A stretch of 32,211 nt of DNA from Canicola haemoglobinophilus (GTDB lineage: Bacteria; Pseudomonadota; Gammaproteobacteria; Enterobacterales; Pasteurellaceae): positions 1 through 32,211 of the forward strand of contig NZ_MUXZ01000029.1 in assembly GCF_002015075.1 (NCBI RefSeq). The letters run 5' to 3'. The translations under genes were made by a program, and so were the position numbers. This document shows positions 1 to 8,794 of this stretch, in pieces. Every line of letters starts with the position of its first letter. Position 1 is the first letter of the stretch. The notes beneath the pieces are model-generated. The model saw only the letters and a list, made by a program, of their open reading frames with translations. It had not been told where the DNA came from and ran no database searches.

Positions 1-71
1 TTTCGAACAGGTGTGGTGTGGACACGAGCGCTATCGCTGGGGGTGCTGTTATTTTACGATTACTCAATCGA

Positions 72-1910
72 CTAATCTTCACCCAAAAAACCACCGCTCT
101 GATGTTGCCAAAGTTTCGCATATAAACCATTTTTCTCTAGCAATTCGTTATGTGTGCCTTGTTCCACAATTCGTCCTTGGTCTAATACAATTAATCGATC
201 CATAGCCGCAATGGTGGATAAACGATGAGCAATTGCAATCACCGTTTTATTTTCCATCATTTTGTCTAAGCTAGACTGAATAGCAATTTCCACTTCAGAA
301 TCTAAGGCGCTAGTCGCTTCATCAAGCAATAAAATCGGTGCATCTTTTAACATCACACGAGCAATAGCAATACGCTGACGTTGACCTCCAGAGAGTTTAA
401 CACCTCGTTCGCCAACATGGGCATCATAACCTCGTCCTCCCTTCGCATCACTTAAGAGCGGTATAAAATCTGCGGCTTCCGCTCGTTGTGCTGCCTCCAG
501 CATTTCTTGTTCCGTTGCCTCTGGACGCCCATAAACAATATTGTCACGTACAGAACGATGCAACAAAGAAGTATCTTGTGTCACTAAGCCAATTTGACGG
601 CGTAAACTTTCTTGCGAAACCTCTGTCACGTCTTGCCCGTCAATAGTAATGGCACCTTGTTGGGTTTCATAGAAACGCAGCAACAAATTCACAATGGTGG
701 ATTTGCCAGCACCAGAACGCCCAATTAATCCTACTTTCTCACCTGCTTTAATATGTAGATTAAAATCTGTTAGCAAAGGCTTATCTGGAGAATACGCAAA
801 ATTCACATTGTTAAAACAAATATCTCCTTGCTTAACCTCTAAATCTGGCGCATCAGGTTTATCCACGATGGTATGGGGTTTTGTCAGGGTTGCCATACCA
901 TCGTTTACCGTACCAATATTTTCAAATAAACGTGCCATTTCCCACATAATCCAACGAGAAAGCCCATTCACTCTTAATGCCATTGCAAGTGCGGTGGCAA
1001 TTGCACCCACGCCAACCAGCCCTTTTGCCCATAACACAATGCCTAAAATACTGGTGCTTAATGTCAATGCCACATTGGCACTATAAGTCAGCGTATCTAA
1101 AGAAGTCGCAAGACGCATTTGGGCATGCACAGTAAGCATAAATTCTTGCATGGAGCGCTTGGCATAATCAGCCTCTCGAGAACCATGAGAAAAAAGCTTA
1201 ACAGTAGCAATATTTGCGTAAGCATCGGTAATTCTCCCTGTCATCAAGGATCTTGAATCAGCCTGTCGTTCTGCGGTTTTGGCAAGTTTAGGGATCACAA
1301 TCCACAAAATAACGCTAAAAATCACTATCCATAATACAAAAGGCACTAATAGCCAGATATCTAATGCGGCTAAAACTACGCCAGAAGTAATAAAATAAAC
1401 CAAAATATAAACCATCATATCCGCTAAAGTCAGCACGGTATCACGCACGGCTAGTGCGGTTTGCATCACTTTAGCAGACACTCGTCCAGCAAATTCATCT
1501 TGGTAAAAACTTAAACTTTGCCCCAACATTAAACGATGGAAATTCCAACGTAAACGCATAGGAAAGACACCTTGCAAGGTTTGCAAACGGCTAGCTGAAG
1601 CTAAAAAAGACCAAATAATGCTAAGTAACAACAAAGCGCCCATGCCAATAAGCAACGTACCTTTCTGCTCCCACAAGGTTTGTGGCGTATATTGCCCCAA
1701 CCATTCCACTAAAACACCCATAAATTGAAACAAGAGAGCTTCCATTGCCCCCAAGCCAATAGATAGGAACGCAAGCAAGAAAATCCATTTTTTCATTCCC
1801 TCTAAGTTTGCCCAAATAAAGCCAAACAAACCTTTATTTAGTTGTTTAGGTGCTTGTTCTGGATAGGGATTTAAACGATTTTCAAACCAAGTAAAAATTT
1901 TGTTTAACAT
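72..1910 (-). CDS. ABC exporter half-transporter (membrane domain fused to ATPase)
   Basis: 612-residue inner-membrane exporter of the MsbA/multidrug type. The N-terminal half (about residues 30-330) is hydrophobic with several membrane segments. The C-terminal half is a complete nucleotide-binding domain: Walker A GRSGAGKST (about 397), signature LSGGQRQR (about 503), Walker B ILLLDEATSALD (about 524) and the switch histidine in AHRLSTI. The domain order and length fit a homodimerising half-transporter. The substrate cannot be read from sequence; lipid, peptide or drug are all possible. It starts at ATG with AGGA a few bases upstream. It lies 48 bp after coaD on the same strand, so it is probably the last gene of a waaA-coaD-ABC unit. 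The link with LPS core synthesis is positional only. Certain as an ABC exporter, uncertain in function. Confidence 0.93.
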   Translation of the reverse strand: MLNKIFTWFENRLNPYPEQAPKQLNKGLFGFIWANLEGMKKWIFLLAFLSIGLGAMEALLFQFMGVLVEWLGQYTPQTLWEQKGTLLIGMGALLLLSIIWSFLASASRLQTLQGVFPMRLRWNFHRLMLGQSLSFYQDEFAGRVSAKVMQTALAVRDTVLTLADMMVYILVYFITSGVVLAALDIWLLVPFVLWIVIFSVILWIVIPKLAKTAERQADSRSLMTGRITDAYANIATVKLFSHGSREADYAKRSMQEFMLTVHAQMRLATSLDTLTYSANVALTLSTSILGIVLWAKGLVGVGAIATALAMALRVNGLSRWIMWEMARLFENIGTVNDGMATLTKPHTIVDKPDAPDLEVKQGDICFNNVNFAYSPDKPLLTDFNLHIKAGEKVGLIGRSGAGKSTIVNLLLRFYETQQGAITIDGQDVTEVSQESLRRQIGLVTQDTSLLHRSVRDNIVYGRPEATEQEMLEAAQRAEAADFIPLLSDAKGGRGYDAHVGERGVKLSGGQRQRIAIARVMLKDAPILLLDEATSALDSEVEIAIQSSLDKMMENKTVIAIAHRLSTIAAMDRLIVLDQGRIVEQGTHNELLEKNGLYAKLWQHQSGGFLGED

Positions 1911-1958
1911 TGAGATTTCCTATGGAATGCTTTAACCTAGATGAGCCAAAACTTCCCT

Positions 1959-2435
1959 CTATTTATTACGCTTTTCTAATGCCTGTAAAACGGCAGTAGG
2001 CACTAACTGAGATACATCACCTTGATGAAGATAGATATCTCTTACTAAGGTAGAAGAAATATAAGACCATTGCTCTGCTGGTGGCAAAAATAAACTCTCC
2101 ACACCATTGGTCAATAAACGATTTAAATGGGCAAGTTGTAATTCATATTCAAAATCCATTGTAGTACGCACACCTCGAATAATGGCATGAATTTGTTTTT
2201 CTTTTACGACATTTGCCAATAAATCCTCAAAGCCAATAACCTCTACGTTTTCTAAATGTGCAACAGATAATCGGGCTAACTCAACTCGTTGCTCCAAATT
2301 AAATAAAGGCTGTTTACTCGGGCTTTTCGCTACGGCAACAATAACTTTGCTAAACAACACCGCACTTCGCTGAATAATATCCACATGCCCATTGGTAATA
2401 GGATCGAAAGTACCGGGATAAATAACCGTTGTCAT
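1959..2435 (-). CDS. coaD: Pantetheine-phosphate adenylyltransferase
   Basis: 158-residue cytosolic enzyme of coenzyme A synthesis that transfers AMP from ATP to 4'-phosphopantetheine, giving dephospho-CoA. The nucleotidyltransferase motif is near the N-terminus (YPGTFDPITNGHVDII, containing the T/HxGH signature). The second motif RGVRTTMDFEYE and the C-terminal YISSTLVRD are also present. Length is typical. Its start codon overlaps the waaA stop by one base (TAATG), which suggests translational coupling. The waaA-coaD pairing is common in gamma-proteobacteria. Confidence 0.98.
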   Translation of the reverse strand: MTTVIYPGTFDPITNGHVDIIQRSAVLFSKVIVAVAKSPSKQPLFNLEQRVELARLSVAHLENVEVIGFEDLLANVVKEKQIHAIIRGVRTTMDFEYELQLAHLNRLLTNGVESLFLPPAEQWSYISSTLVRDIYLHQGDVSQLVPTAVLQALEKRNK

Positions 2436-3715
2436 TATTCTTTCTCCAAATAAGGTTGTAATAATTCAAATAAGCGTTGTAATGCGCCACGATTTTGCAC
2501 TAGCACTTCATAACCTGCATTGCCATAGCTTTTACATAACTCAGGCGAATCAAGCAATTTTCTCACCGCACTTTCTAATTCTTGGCTATTCTCATTGACT
2601 AATATCACGCCCTCAACTTCCACTAAGTTTTGATAAACCTCAGGAAAATTAAAGGTATATTGACCGCTAATCACAGGTAATTTAAAGGCAAGAGGTTCTA
2701 GTGGATTATGTCCGCCATGTTTGACTAAGCTCCCTCCTACAAAAGCAATATCCGCAATACCATACATCAGCATCAATTCGCCCATAGTGTCACCCAGAAC
2801 AACTTGCGTTGATAAACTCGGATTAATGTGTGCAGAACGGCGAACATAGCTTAATCCTTGTTTCTCAATTAAATCTGCTACAGGATTAAAACGTTCAGGC
2901 TGGCGTGGCACTAAAATTAATAGCAACTCTGGATAAGTGTTTAGCAACTGTTTATGTGCTTGTAAAATAATTTCTTCTTCGCCTTCGTGAGTGCTTGCGG
3001 CAATCCAAACTGGACGATTTTCAATCCAAGACTGGCGAAGTGCGGTAATTTTTTGCGCTAATTCTTCAGTGACCACTAAATCATATTTAATATTGCCAGT
3101 GAGTTTTAATTTCTCTGGGTTATAGCCCAAATCGATATAACGCTGCTGACTCACTTTATCTTGCGGTGCAATCAAGCTAATTTGGCTAAACATATGTTGT
3201 AACTGATTTTTGACCCAACCATAGCGTTTCGCTGAACGACCAGACAATCTTGCATTGGCAATAACAAAAGGAATATTTCTTGAATGTAGTTGTTTAATTA
3301 AATTCGGCCAAATTTCTGTTTCAATTACAATACATAATTTGGGTTGCACAAAATTAAGAAAACGACCAATAGCATCAGGCAAATCATAGGGTAAATAAAC
3401 ATGGAAAACCGACGGACCAAAAGCCGCTTTCACACGATCAGAACCTGTTGGTGTCACTGTGGTAAAAGTAATGGATAAATGTGGATATTGTTGTTGTATC
3501 TGTTTAACCAAGGGTGTCGCTGCAATAACTTCGCCAACAGAAGCCGCATGAATAACAATACCTTTAGCTTGTGGCTGACTGAAAGTAGGATAAAAGGCAT
3601 AACGCTCTAAAAGACGCTTGCGATAATTGGGGGACTTCACACTGCGTACAAGGTTATAAGCCAAGATCAATGGCTGAACACAGTACATGATTAAAGTATA
3701 AAAGAAGGACCACAT
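2435..3715 (-). CDS. waaA: 3-deoxy-D-manno-octulosonic acid (Kdo) transferase
   Basis: 426-residue inner-membrane-associated glycosyltransferase that adds Kdo from CMP-Kdo to lipid IVA, starting the lipooligosaccharide core. It opens with a short membrane anchor (MWSFFYTLIMYCVQPLIL). The Kdo-transferase domain follows, with HAASVGEVIAATPL (about 57) and, in the C-terminal half, FVGGSLVKHGGHNPLEPLA, the GT-B nucleotide-sugar site. From general knowledge, Haemophilus WaaA adds a single Kdo; sequence alone does not show this. No good Shine-Dalgarno is visible before the ATG, but the N-terminus matches the family so the start is kept. Only about 38 bp separate it from the tpiA terminator, leaving little room for its own promoter. 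Confidence 0.97.
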   Translation of the reverse strand: MWSFFYTLIMYCVQPLILAYNLVRSVKSPNYRKRLLERYAFYPTFSQPQAKGIVIHAASVGEVIAATPLVKQIQQQYPHLSITFTTVTPTGSDRVKAAFGPSVFHVYLPYDLPDAIGRFLNFVQPKLCIVIETEIWPNLIKQLHSRNIPFVIANARLSGRSAKRYGWVKNQLQHMFSQISLIAPQDKVSQQRYIDLGYNPEKLKLTGNIKYDLVVTEELAQKITALRQSWIENRPVWIAASTHEGEEEIILQAHKQLLNTYPELLLILVPRQPERFNPVADLIEKQGLSYVRRSAHINPSLSTQVVLGDTMGELMLMYGIADIAFVGGSLVKHGGHNPLEPLAFKLPVISGQYTFNFPEVYQNLVEVEGVILVNENSQELESAVRKLLDSPELCKSYGNAGYEVLVQNRGALQRLFELLQPYLEKE

Positions 3716-3753
3716 AAATTTAGACGTTAGGAAAATGAGAAATTGTGAGTATT

Positions 3754-3785
3754 AAAAAGTGCGGTAAATTTTACCGCACTTTTTT
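3754..3785 (-). terminator. Intrinsic terminator of tpiA built from two inverted uptake signals
   Basis: Near-perfect inverted repeat with arms AAAAAGTGCGGTAAA and TTTACCGCACTTTTT and almost no spacer. Each arm holds one complete Haemophilus uptake signal (AAGTGCGGT). On the minus strand it lies 16 bp after the tpiA stop and ends in a run of T. Paired uptake signals acting as terminators are well known in Haemophilus. Confidence 0.85.
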
Positions 3786-3800
3786 ATGAATGAATGTTAA

Positions 3801-4568
3801 TTAGTTTTTTGCTTGCGCTGCGGCTTTAACGATCACTGCAAAAGCAGGCGCTTTTAATGATGCACCGCCTACTAATGCGCCATCAATATCTGGCTGAGTA
3901 AACAATTCTGCTGCGTTTGCATCATTTACAGAACCACCGTACTGAATGATAACTTGATCTGCAACTGCTTGGCTTTGTTTTGCAATATGACCACGGATGA
4001 ATGCATGAACTGCTTGTGCTTGCGCTGGAGTAGCTGATTTACCTGTACCGATTGCCCAAATTGGTTCATAAGCAATTACTGCGCCATTGAAAGCTTCAAC
4101 GCCTAATGTGTTGATTACCGCATCAATTTGACGAGCGCAAACTTCTTCTGTTTTACCCGCTTCATTTTCCGCTTCACTTTCACCGATACATAACACAGGA
4201 ACTAAGCCAGCTTCTTTTAATACACCAAATTTTTTCGCAATAAATTCATCACTTTCATGATGATATTGACGGCGCTCAGAGTGACCAATAATGATATATT
4301 TTGCACCAAAGTCTTTTAACATTTCTGTTGAAATATCACCGGTAAATGCACCTTGTTTGTTTAAATCCACATTTTGTGCACCTAAAGCAATATCACTGCC
4401 AACCAAAGCCGCTTCTGCTTCTGCTAAATACATCACAGGTGGTGCAATTGCAACATCACAGCCTGAAACACCATTAAGTTCAGCTTTTAAACCTGTAATA
4501 AGTTCTTTAGTAAAAGCTTTGCTACCGTTTAATTTCCAGTTACCCATAACTAAAGGACGACGTGCCAT
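3801..4568 (-). CDS. tpiA: Triosephosphate isomerase
   Basis: 255-residue cytosolic glycolytic enzyme interconverting dihydroxyacetone phosphate and glyceraldehyde 3-phosphate. Family motifs are present: NWKLNG at the N-terminus (catalytic Lys), GHSERR (catalytic His) and AYEPIWAIGTG (catalytic Glu), then the phosphate-binding GGSV and GALVGGASL. I chose the ATG giving MARRPLVMGNWK because GGAGA stands a few bases upstream and the protein then matches the family length. A longer frame starts nine codons earlier (4595) and is less likely. It is followed by its own terminator and is probably a single-gene unit. Confidence 0.98.
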   Translation of the reverse strand: MARRPLVMGNWKLNGSKAFTKELITGLKAELNGVSGCDVAIAPPVMYLAEAEAALVGSDIALGAQNVDLNKQGAFTGDISTEMLKDFGAKYIIIGHSERRQYHHESDEFIAKKFGVLKEAGLVPVLCIGESEAENEAGKTEEVCARQIDAVINTLGVEAFNGAVIAYEPIWAIGTGKSATPAQAQAVHAFIRGHIAKQSQAVADQVIIQYGGSVNDANAAELFTQPDIDGALVGGASLKAPAFAVIVKAAAQAKN

Positions 4569-4738
4569 TTTGATTTTCTCCATAATAATTAACAAAAAAA
4601 TTCTGCTCGGTACTATACTCTTTTTTGTACAATTTTTCCCGTATTCAGAAAAAATTTTTTCAGAAAAGATGATTATTTCGTATTAAAAAGCTACAATCCA
4701 CTGTATGAATTTCACAAATTTTGAACAATTATTGAGAA

Positions 4739-5182
4739 ATGAAAATATTTAAAGCTGAACTATGGAATTTAGATGCCTTATTGTCTTTATTTGAGCAATA
4801 CCGCATCGCCCATCAAATGACTGAAAATCCTGAACGAACCCTTACTTTTTTATCCAACCGAATTCGATTTAGTGAAAGTATTTTCTTTCTTGCCGTTGAT
4901 CATCAGCAAAATCCAGTAGGATTTATCCAACTCTACCCTCGCTTTTCTTCCTTACAACTACAACGCTACTGGCAACTCAGCGACATTTTTGTCCAAAACA
5001 CCGCAAATAAAAGCGAAATTTATACCGCACTTATTGCCAAAGCAAAAGAATTTGTCTGCTACACCCAATCAACACTTTTAGTCATTGAGCAAAATTTACA
5101 ACAGCAAGAATTATTAATAAGTGAAGGTTTTAAACTTAATCAACAAAAATCCATTTTTGAATTAAATTTATCGCTTGTATAA
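4739..5182 (+). CDS. GNAT-like N-acetyltransferase family protein
   Basis: 147-residue small protein with the size and layout of a GNAT acyltransferase. The N-terminal strand-helix (MKIFKAELWNLDALLSLFEQYR) is followed by a core strand FLAVDHQQNPVGFIQLYPRFSSL, then WQLSDIFVQNTANKSEIYTALI, where the acetyl-CoA loop normally lies. The usual Q/RxxGxG/A pyrophosphate loop is not well conserved, so activity is uncertain. It is divergent from tpiA and convergent with the adhesin gene. The substrate is unknown. Confidence 0.75.
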   Translation: MKIFKAELWNLDALLSLFEQYRIAHQMTENPERTLTFLSNRIRFSESIFFLAVDHQQNPVGFIQLYPRFSSLQLQRYWQLSDIFVQNTANKSEIYTALIAKAKEFVCYTQSTLLVIEQNLQQQELLISEGFKLNQQKSIFELNLSLV

Positions 5183-5210
5183 AAAACAAACCAGCCAAAA
5201 GGCTGGTTTG
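5181..5210 (-). terminator. Intrinsic terminator at the end of the adhesin gene
   Basis: Perfect 10-bp inverted repeat CAAACCAGCC / GGCTGGTTTG (5187-5196 and 5201-5210) with an AAAA loop. On the minus strand it is followed by six T (5181-5186). It lies between two convergent genes and may also slow plus-strand transcription from the GNAT gene. Confidence 0.85.
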
Positions 5211-5935
5211 ATTTATTTAACTAAATGATTACCACTGATAACCCACGCTACCGCCGTAAGTCACATCTTTACGGGAGTTCAGACCAACACCTACTTTAAT
5301 AGAAATTTTGTTGTTGTCTGAGTTGCGTGCGTAACCAACTGCAATAGCGGATTGGCCTTTATAGCCACCAACAGCAGCGGAAACCATACTTTTACCCGGC
5401 AAGTTAGGGCGTTGCAAGAATGCCATCGCAGTTGCTCCAGCAATACCCGCTTGAAGATCTTTATTGACTTTATTGATACGGTTATTGACATCACCCATCT
5501 TACGATTAAGTTGATTAACATTCACTGCATCAGTACCTTTCACACCTTCTTTAACATTAGAGATAGTTGTATTACCTGCATCAATACCAGATTTCGTGAT
5601 ACTTGGACCATCTTTAATAGTCATTCCATCATTATTCACAATAGTATCACCAATGGTAATGCTACCATCTTTAGTCAAGTCGATATCTTTAGCCAATTTT
5701 ACTTCTAACGAATTATCAGTTGGATTAGATACAACCCCAATATTCTTTTTATCAGAAAGTTTAGTCTTATCAGTTTGACCGCCCTTAACTGTCAATTTGG
5801 TATTTAACGGACGTTTGACTTCTTCACCCACATCACCATCGAAGATTAAGCCATCTTTTAAGGTTGCGACTTTTTCTACAATTGTCTTACCTTTATTATC
5901 ATAGCTGTACTCAATACGTGGTTTTTGTGGTTTAC

Positions 5936-5946
5936 CATCTTTTCAA
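5936..5946 (-). other. Frameshift site separating adhesin passenger and anchor
   Basis: In the minus strand the passenger frame reads GLEK then MVNHKNH and stops at 5876. One base further, the frame reads KDGKPQKPRIEYSYDNKG, which continues the collagen-like KDG pattern and stays open to the anchor. The lost base is best placed in the A4 run (plus-strand T 5940-5943), where A5 would give Glu-Lys-Asp-Gly-Lys. With one base added, 11542-5229 becomes an exact multiple of three. Confidence 0.85.
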
Positions 5947-8524
5947 GACCTGGCACACCGTCTTTACCATCAACACCTGGTTCGCCAACACCGATAGTAA
6001 TATTCGCAGACACGCCATCTTTACCATCTTTGCCTTTCGGACCTGTTAAGCCGATTGATCCATCTTTACCGTTGATAACAACAGAAGAACCATCTTTACC
6101 ATTGACTGCAACTTTACCGTCTTTACCTAGTTTCCTTGGTTGACCATCTTTGCTCGGCTCGCCTTTTTCACCCACATTCACAGAGCCAACATCCAAATCA
6201 TTAGATACCGCAAAGGTCACATTCGCACCATCTTGCTTCACTTCTAGGTTTTTACCCGCAGTAAAGGTTTGTTTGTCGCCTGGTTTGACTAAAGCACCAG
6301 TATCATTAACAGTTGAAGTAGTAAGCTCTTCATCTGTATCTGCTGTTGCTACTTTATGACCTGAGTTATTGATAGCATTCACAACATCGCTTGTTGTTGC
6401 TAATTTATCATCTTTAGCATCATCTGTTTTGGCTTTACCATCTTCAACAGTAATATCACCTTTGGCTGCATCTGTAATTTCTTTGGCATCTACTTTGACT
6501 TTGATAGTAGAGTTGCCAGTTTCATCTATAGTAGTAATAACCTTAGCAGCGCCTTCTCCTTCAAAGGTCACGTTATCACCTGGGTTAACCAAGGTGCTAG
6601 CTGCACTGCCGTCAGCTTTTTTACCATTTAGCTTCCAGCCAGATGCTGCAATCGCATCAGCCACTTGTTTAGTGGTTGCAGCCTTATCTTCTGCAGTATC
6701 TGTTGAGGTGACTTTACCTGTTGTTGTATTGGCTATGAGATTACCTTTTTGTAGATCAACGGTATAAGTCGTGACGTTGGTTGTTGTATTTTTCTCTCCT
6801 GCTGTAACCTTCACTAAACTACCAGTTGCTGACTCAACTTTAGTACCATCAGCATGGACCACATAAGTGGTTGAACTATCTGCATTAGTTTTGGTTTCAA
6901 TATCAGCAATATTGCTACCTCCTTCAACTGAAGACTTAGCTGCTTTTAATTGGCTAACATTTACGGCATCGTTAGCGTTAGTACCATTAGCCACATTGGT
7001 AATTGCTGTATTGCCTGCATTAATACCGTCTTTGTTAATAACAATATTTTTGTTATCTCCTACTGGTACAGTTAGGGTATTTGTCGTTGTACTATTGACA
7101 CTAATATCATTAGCCAAGGCAAAGGCAATATTCGCCCCATCCTGCTTCACTTTTAAGTTTTTACCTGCAGTGAAAGTTTGTTTGTCTCCAGGTTTTACTA
7201 GAGTACCATCGCTATTGACCACTGAATTGTCAATCGCCTCATCAGTATCAGCAGTAGCCACCTTATGACCAGATTCATTAATGGCTTTGGCAACTGTTGT
7301 TGCATTGACCAGTTTATCGCCATTGGTTACAGGTGTAGTAATATTACCATTGTTAGACACGGTCAAATCTGCAGTGGAAACATCCGCCTGTTTAGCAGAA
7401 ATGGTGAATTTTTTACCGTCTTGCACGATATTTACGTTTTCGCCAGCGGCAAATTCTACCAAGTCACCTGCTTTTACAGCTTGTTCTGAACCACCAGCAC
7501 CATCAAGTTTCACACGCCAGAAGGCTGAGTTAATGGCATTGGTTACTGCAGACACAGTTGCGACGCCTTCACTACCGTTGCCATTAGCAATGGCTGATAA
7601 GGCACCTGTGTTTGTAGTACCTAGGTTAGTTGTCGTTGGTAGCGTACCGAAGTTGCCCTTAACTACATCAACGGTGATGGTGTTGGTGTCGCCTGCCTTA
7701 GCAACCGATACACTGGCTAGATTGCTGTCGCCTGCGATAAACTTCACTTTACCGCCAGCTTTCACGTCATCAACTTTGCCCGTGCCGTTATGCAATTCCC
7801 AAGATACACTGTTAATAGCTGTGGCAACATTTTTCACAGTAGCTAAACCGTCAGTACCTGGCACGGTTAATTTGCCACTAGTTGCTTCATCAATCGTGCC
7901 TGTTTTTACGCCCACGGTGTAGGTGGTGACATTAGTTTTTGTATCTTCTGTAGGTGTCACTGTGACAAAAGCATTACCTGTTGCAGGCTCTACTTTAGAA
8001 CCTTTAGCATGAACGGTGTAAGTGGTTCCACCCGTTGTAGCATTTGCCTCAGAAGTAACATCAGCAATGTTAGAACCTGGTGCAACATGAACTTTGGTTG
8101 CGTTTAACTGGCTTAGGTTTACTGCATCGGTTGCATTTGTACCATTTGCCACATTGGTAATTGGTTTACCACCTGCGTTGATGCCGTCTTTGTTAATCAC
8201 AACATTATTGTTGCCACCTGTTGATACTGTAACGCTATCAACATTGATGTCTTTAGCCAAGCCAAAAGTAATATTTTGGTTGTCTTGATTAACAACCAAG
8301 TTTTTACCTGCTTTGTAGGTGATCTTGTCATCAGGATTAACAGTTACACCATCTGGATTTGTAGCTTCCGTTACTTGATCTGCTGTCTTGTCAGTGGCAA
8401 GTTTATGACCTGTAGTGCGACCATCTACACCATCACGCACTATTGTTTTGGTTTCTTTACCGTTACCATCATTGATAGTAATTGTATGTGTACCATCATT
8501 ACCATCAGTCACACTAATAGTTGG

Positions 8525-8794
8525 GGTTTTACCATCTTGTCCTGGTTCACCTTGAGGACCTGCTGGACCAGTTGGACCAGCTGGGCCTTGTGGACCTGGA
8601 GCACCCTCTGCACCTTCTCGACCTGTGTCACCTTTTTCTCCTCGGTCACCTTGTGGACCCACTGGACCTGGAATACCTTGATCACCTTTAGGACCTGGTT
8701 GACCTTGTGGGCCTGGTTGACCTTGTGGACCTTCTCGACCTTGGTCACCTTTTTCGCCTTTTTCGCCTTTTTCGCCTGGATCGCCTTTAGGGCC
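8525..8794 (-). repeat. Collagen-like Gly-X-Y block inside the adhesin
   Basis: 30 uninterrupted Gly-X-Y triplets, starting GPKGDPGEKGEKGEK and ending GEPGQDGKT, at about residues 917-1006 of the adhesin. Many triplets carry GEK, GDQ, GPQ and GPA, which favour stable bacterial collagen triple helices without hydroxyproline. The coding DNA is strongly repetitive (cctttttcgcctttttcgcc type units near 8745-8775), so length changes by slippage or recombination are likely. Confidence 0.93.

Noticed and set aside
1..75. Possible 3' end of a plus-strand gene before the ABC transporter (open frames, GC-rich stretch)
   Set aside because: Only about 25 codons are visible in any frame and none gives a family motif I can recognise.
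4620..4680. Promoter and palindrome GAAAAAATTTTTTC between tpiA and the GNAT gene
   Set aside because: A/T runs of this kind arise by chance in AT-rich DNA, and no well-spaced -35/-10 pair could be fixed for either gene.
7281..7922. 213-codon plus-strand open frame opposite the adhesin
   Set aside because: Low-complexity antisense of the repetitive passenger, with no ribosome site and no motif.
8525..8794. CRISPR-like array because of regularly repeated short units
   Set aside because: The repeats are 9-bp codon triplets in frame with a Gly-X-Y protein, without spacers.
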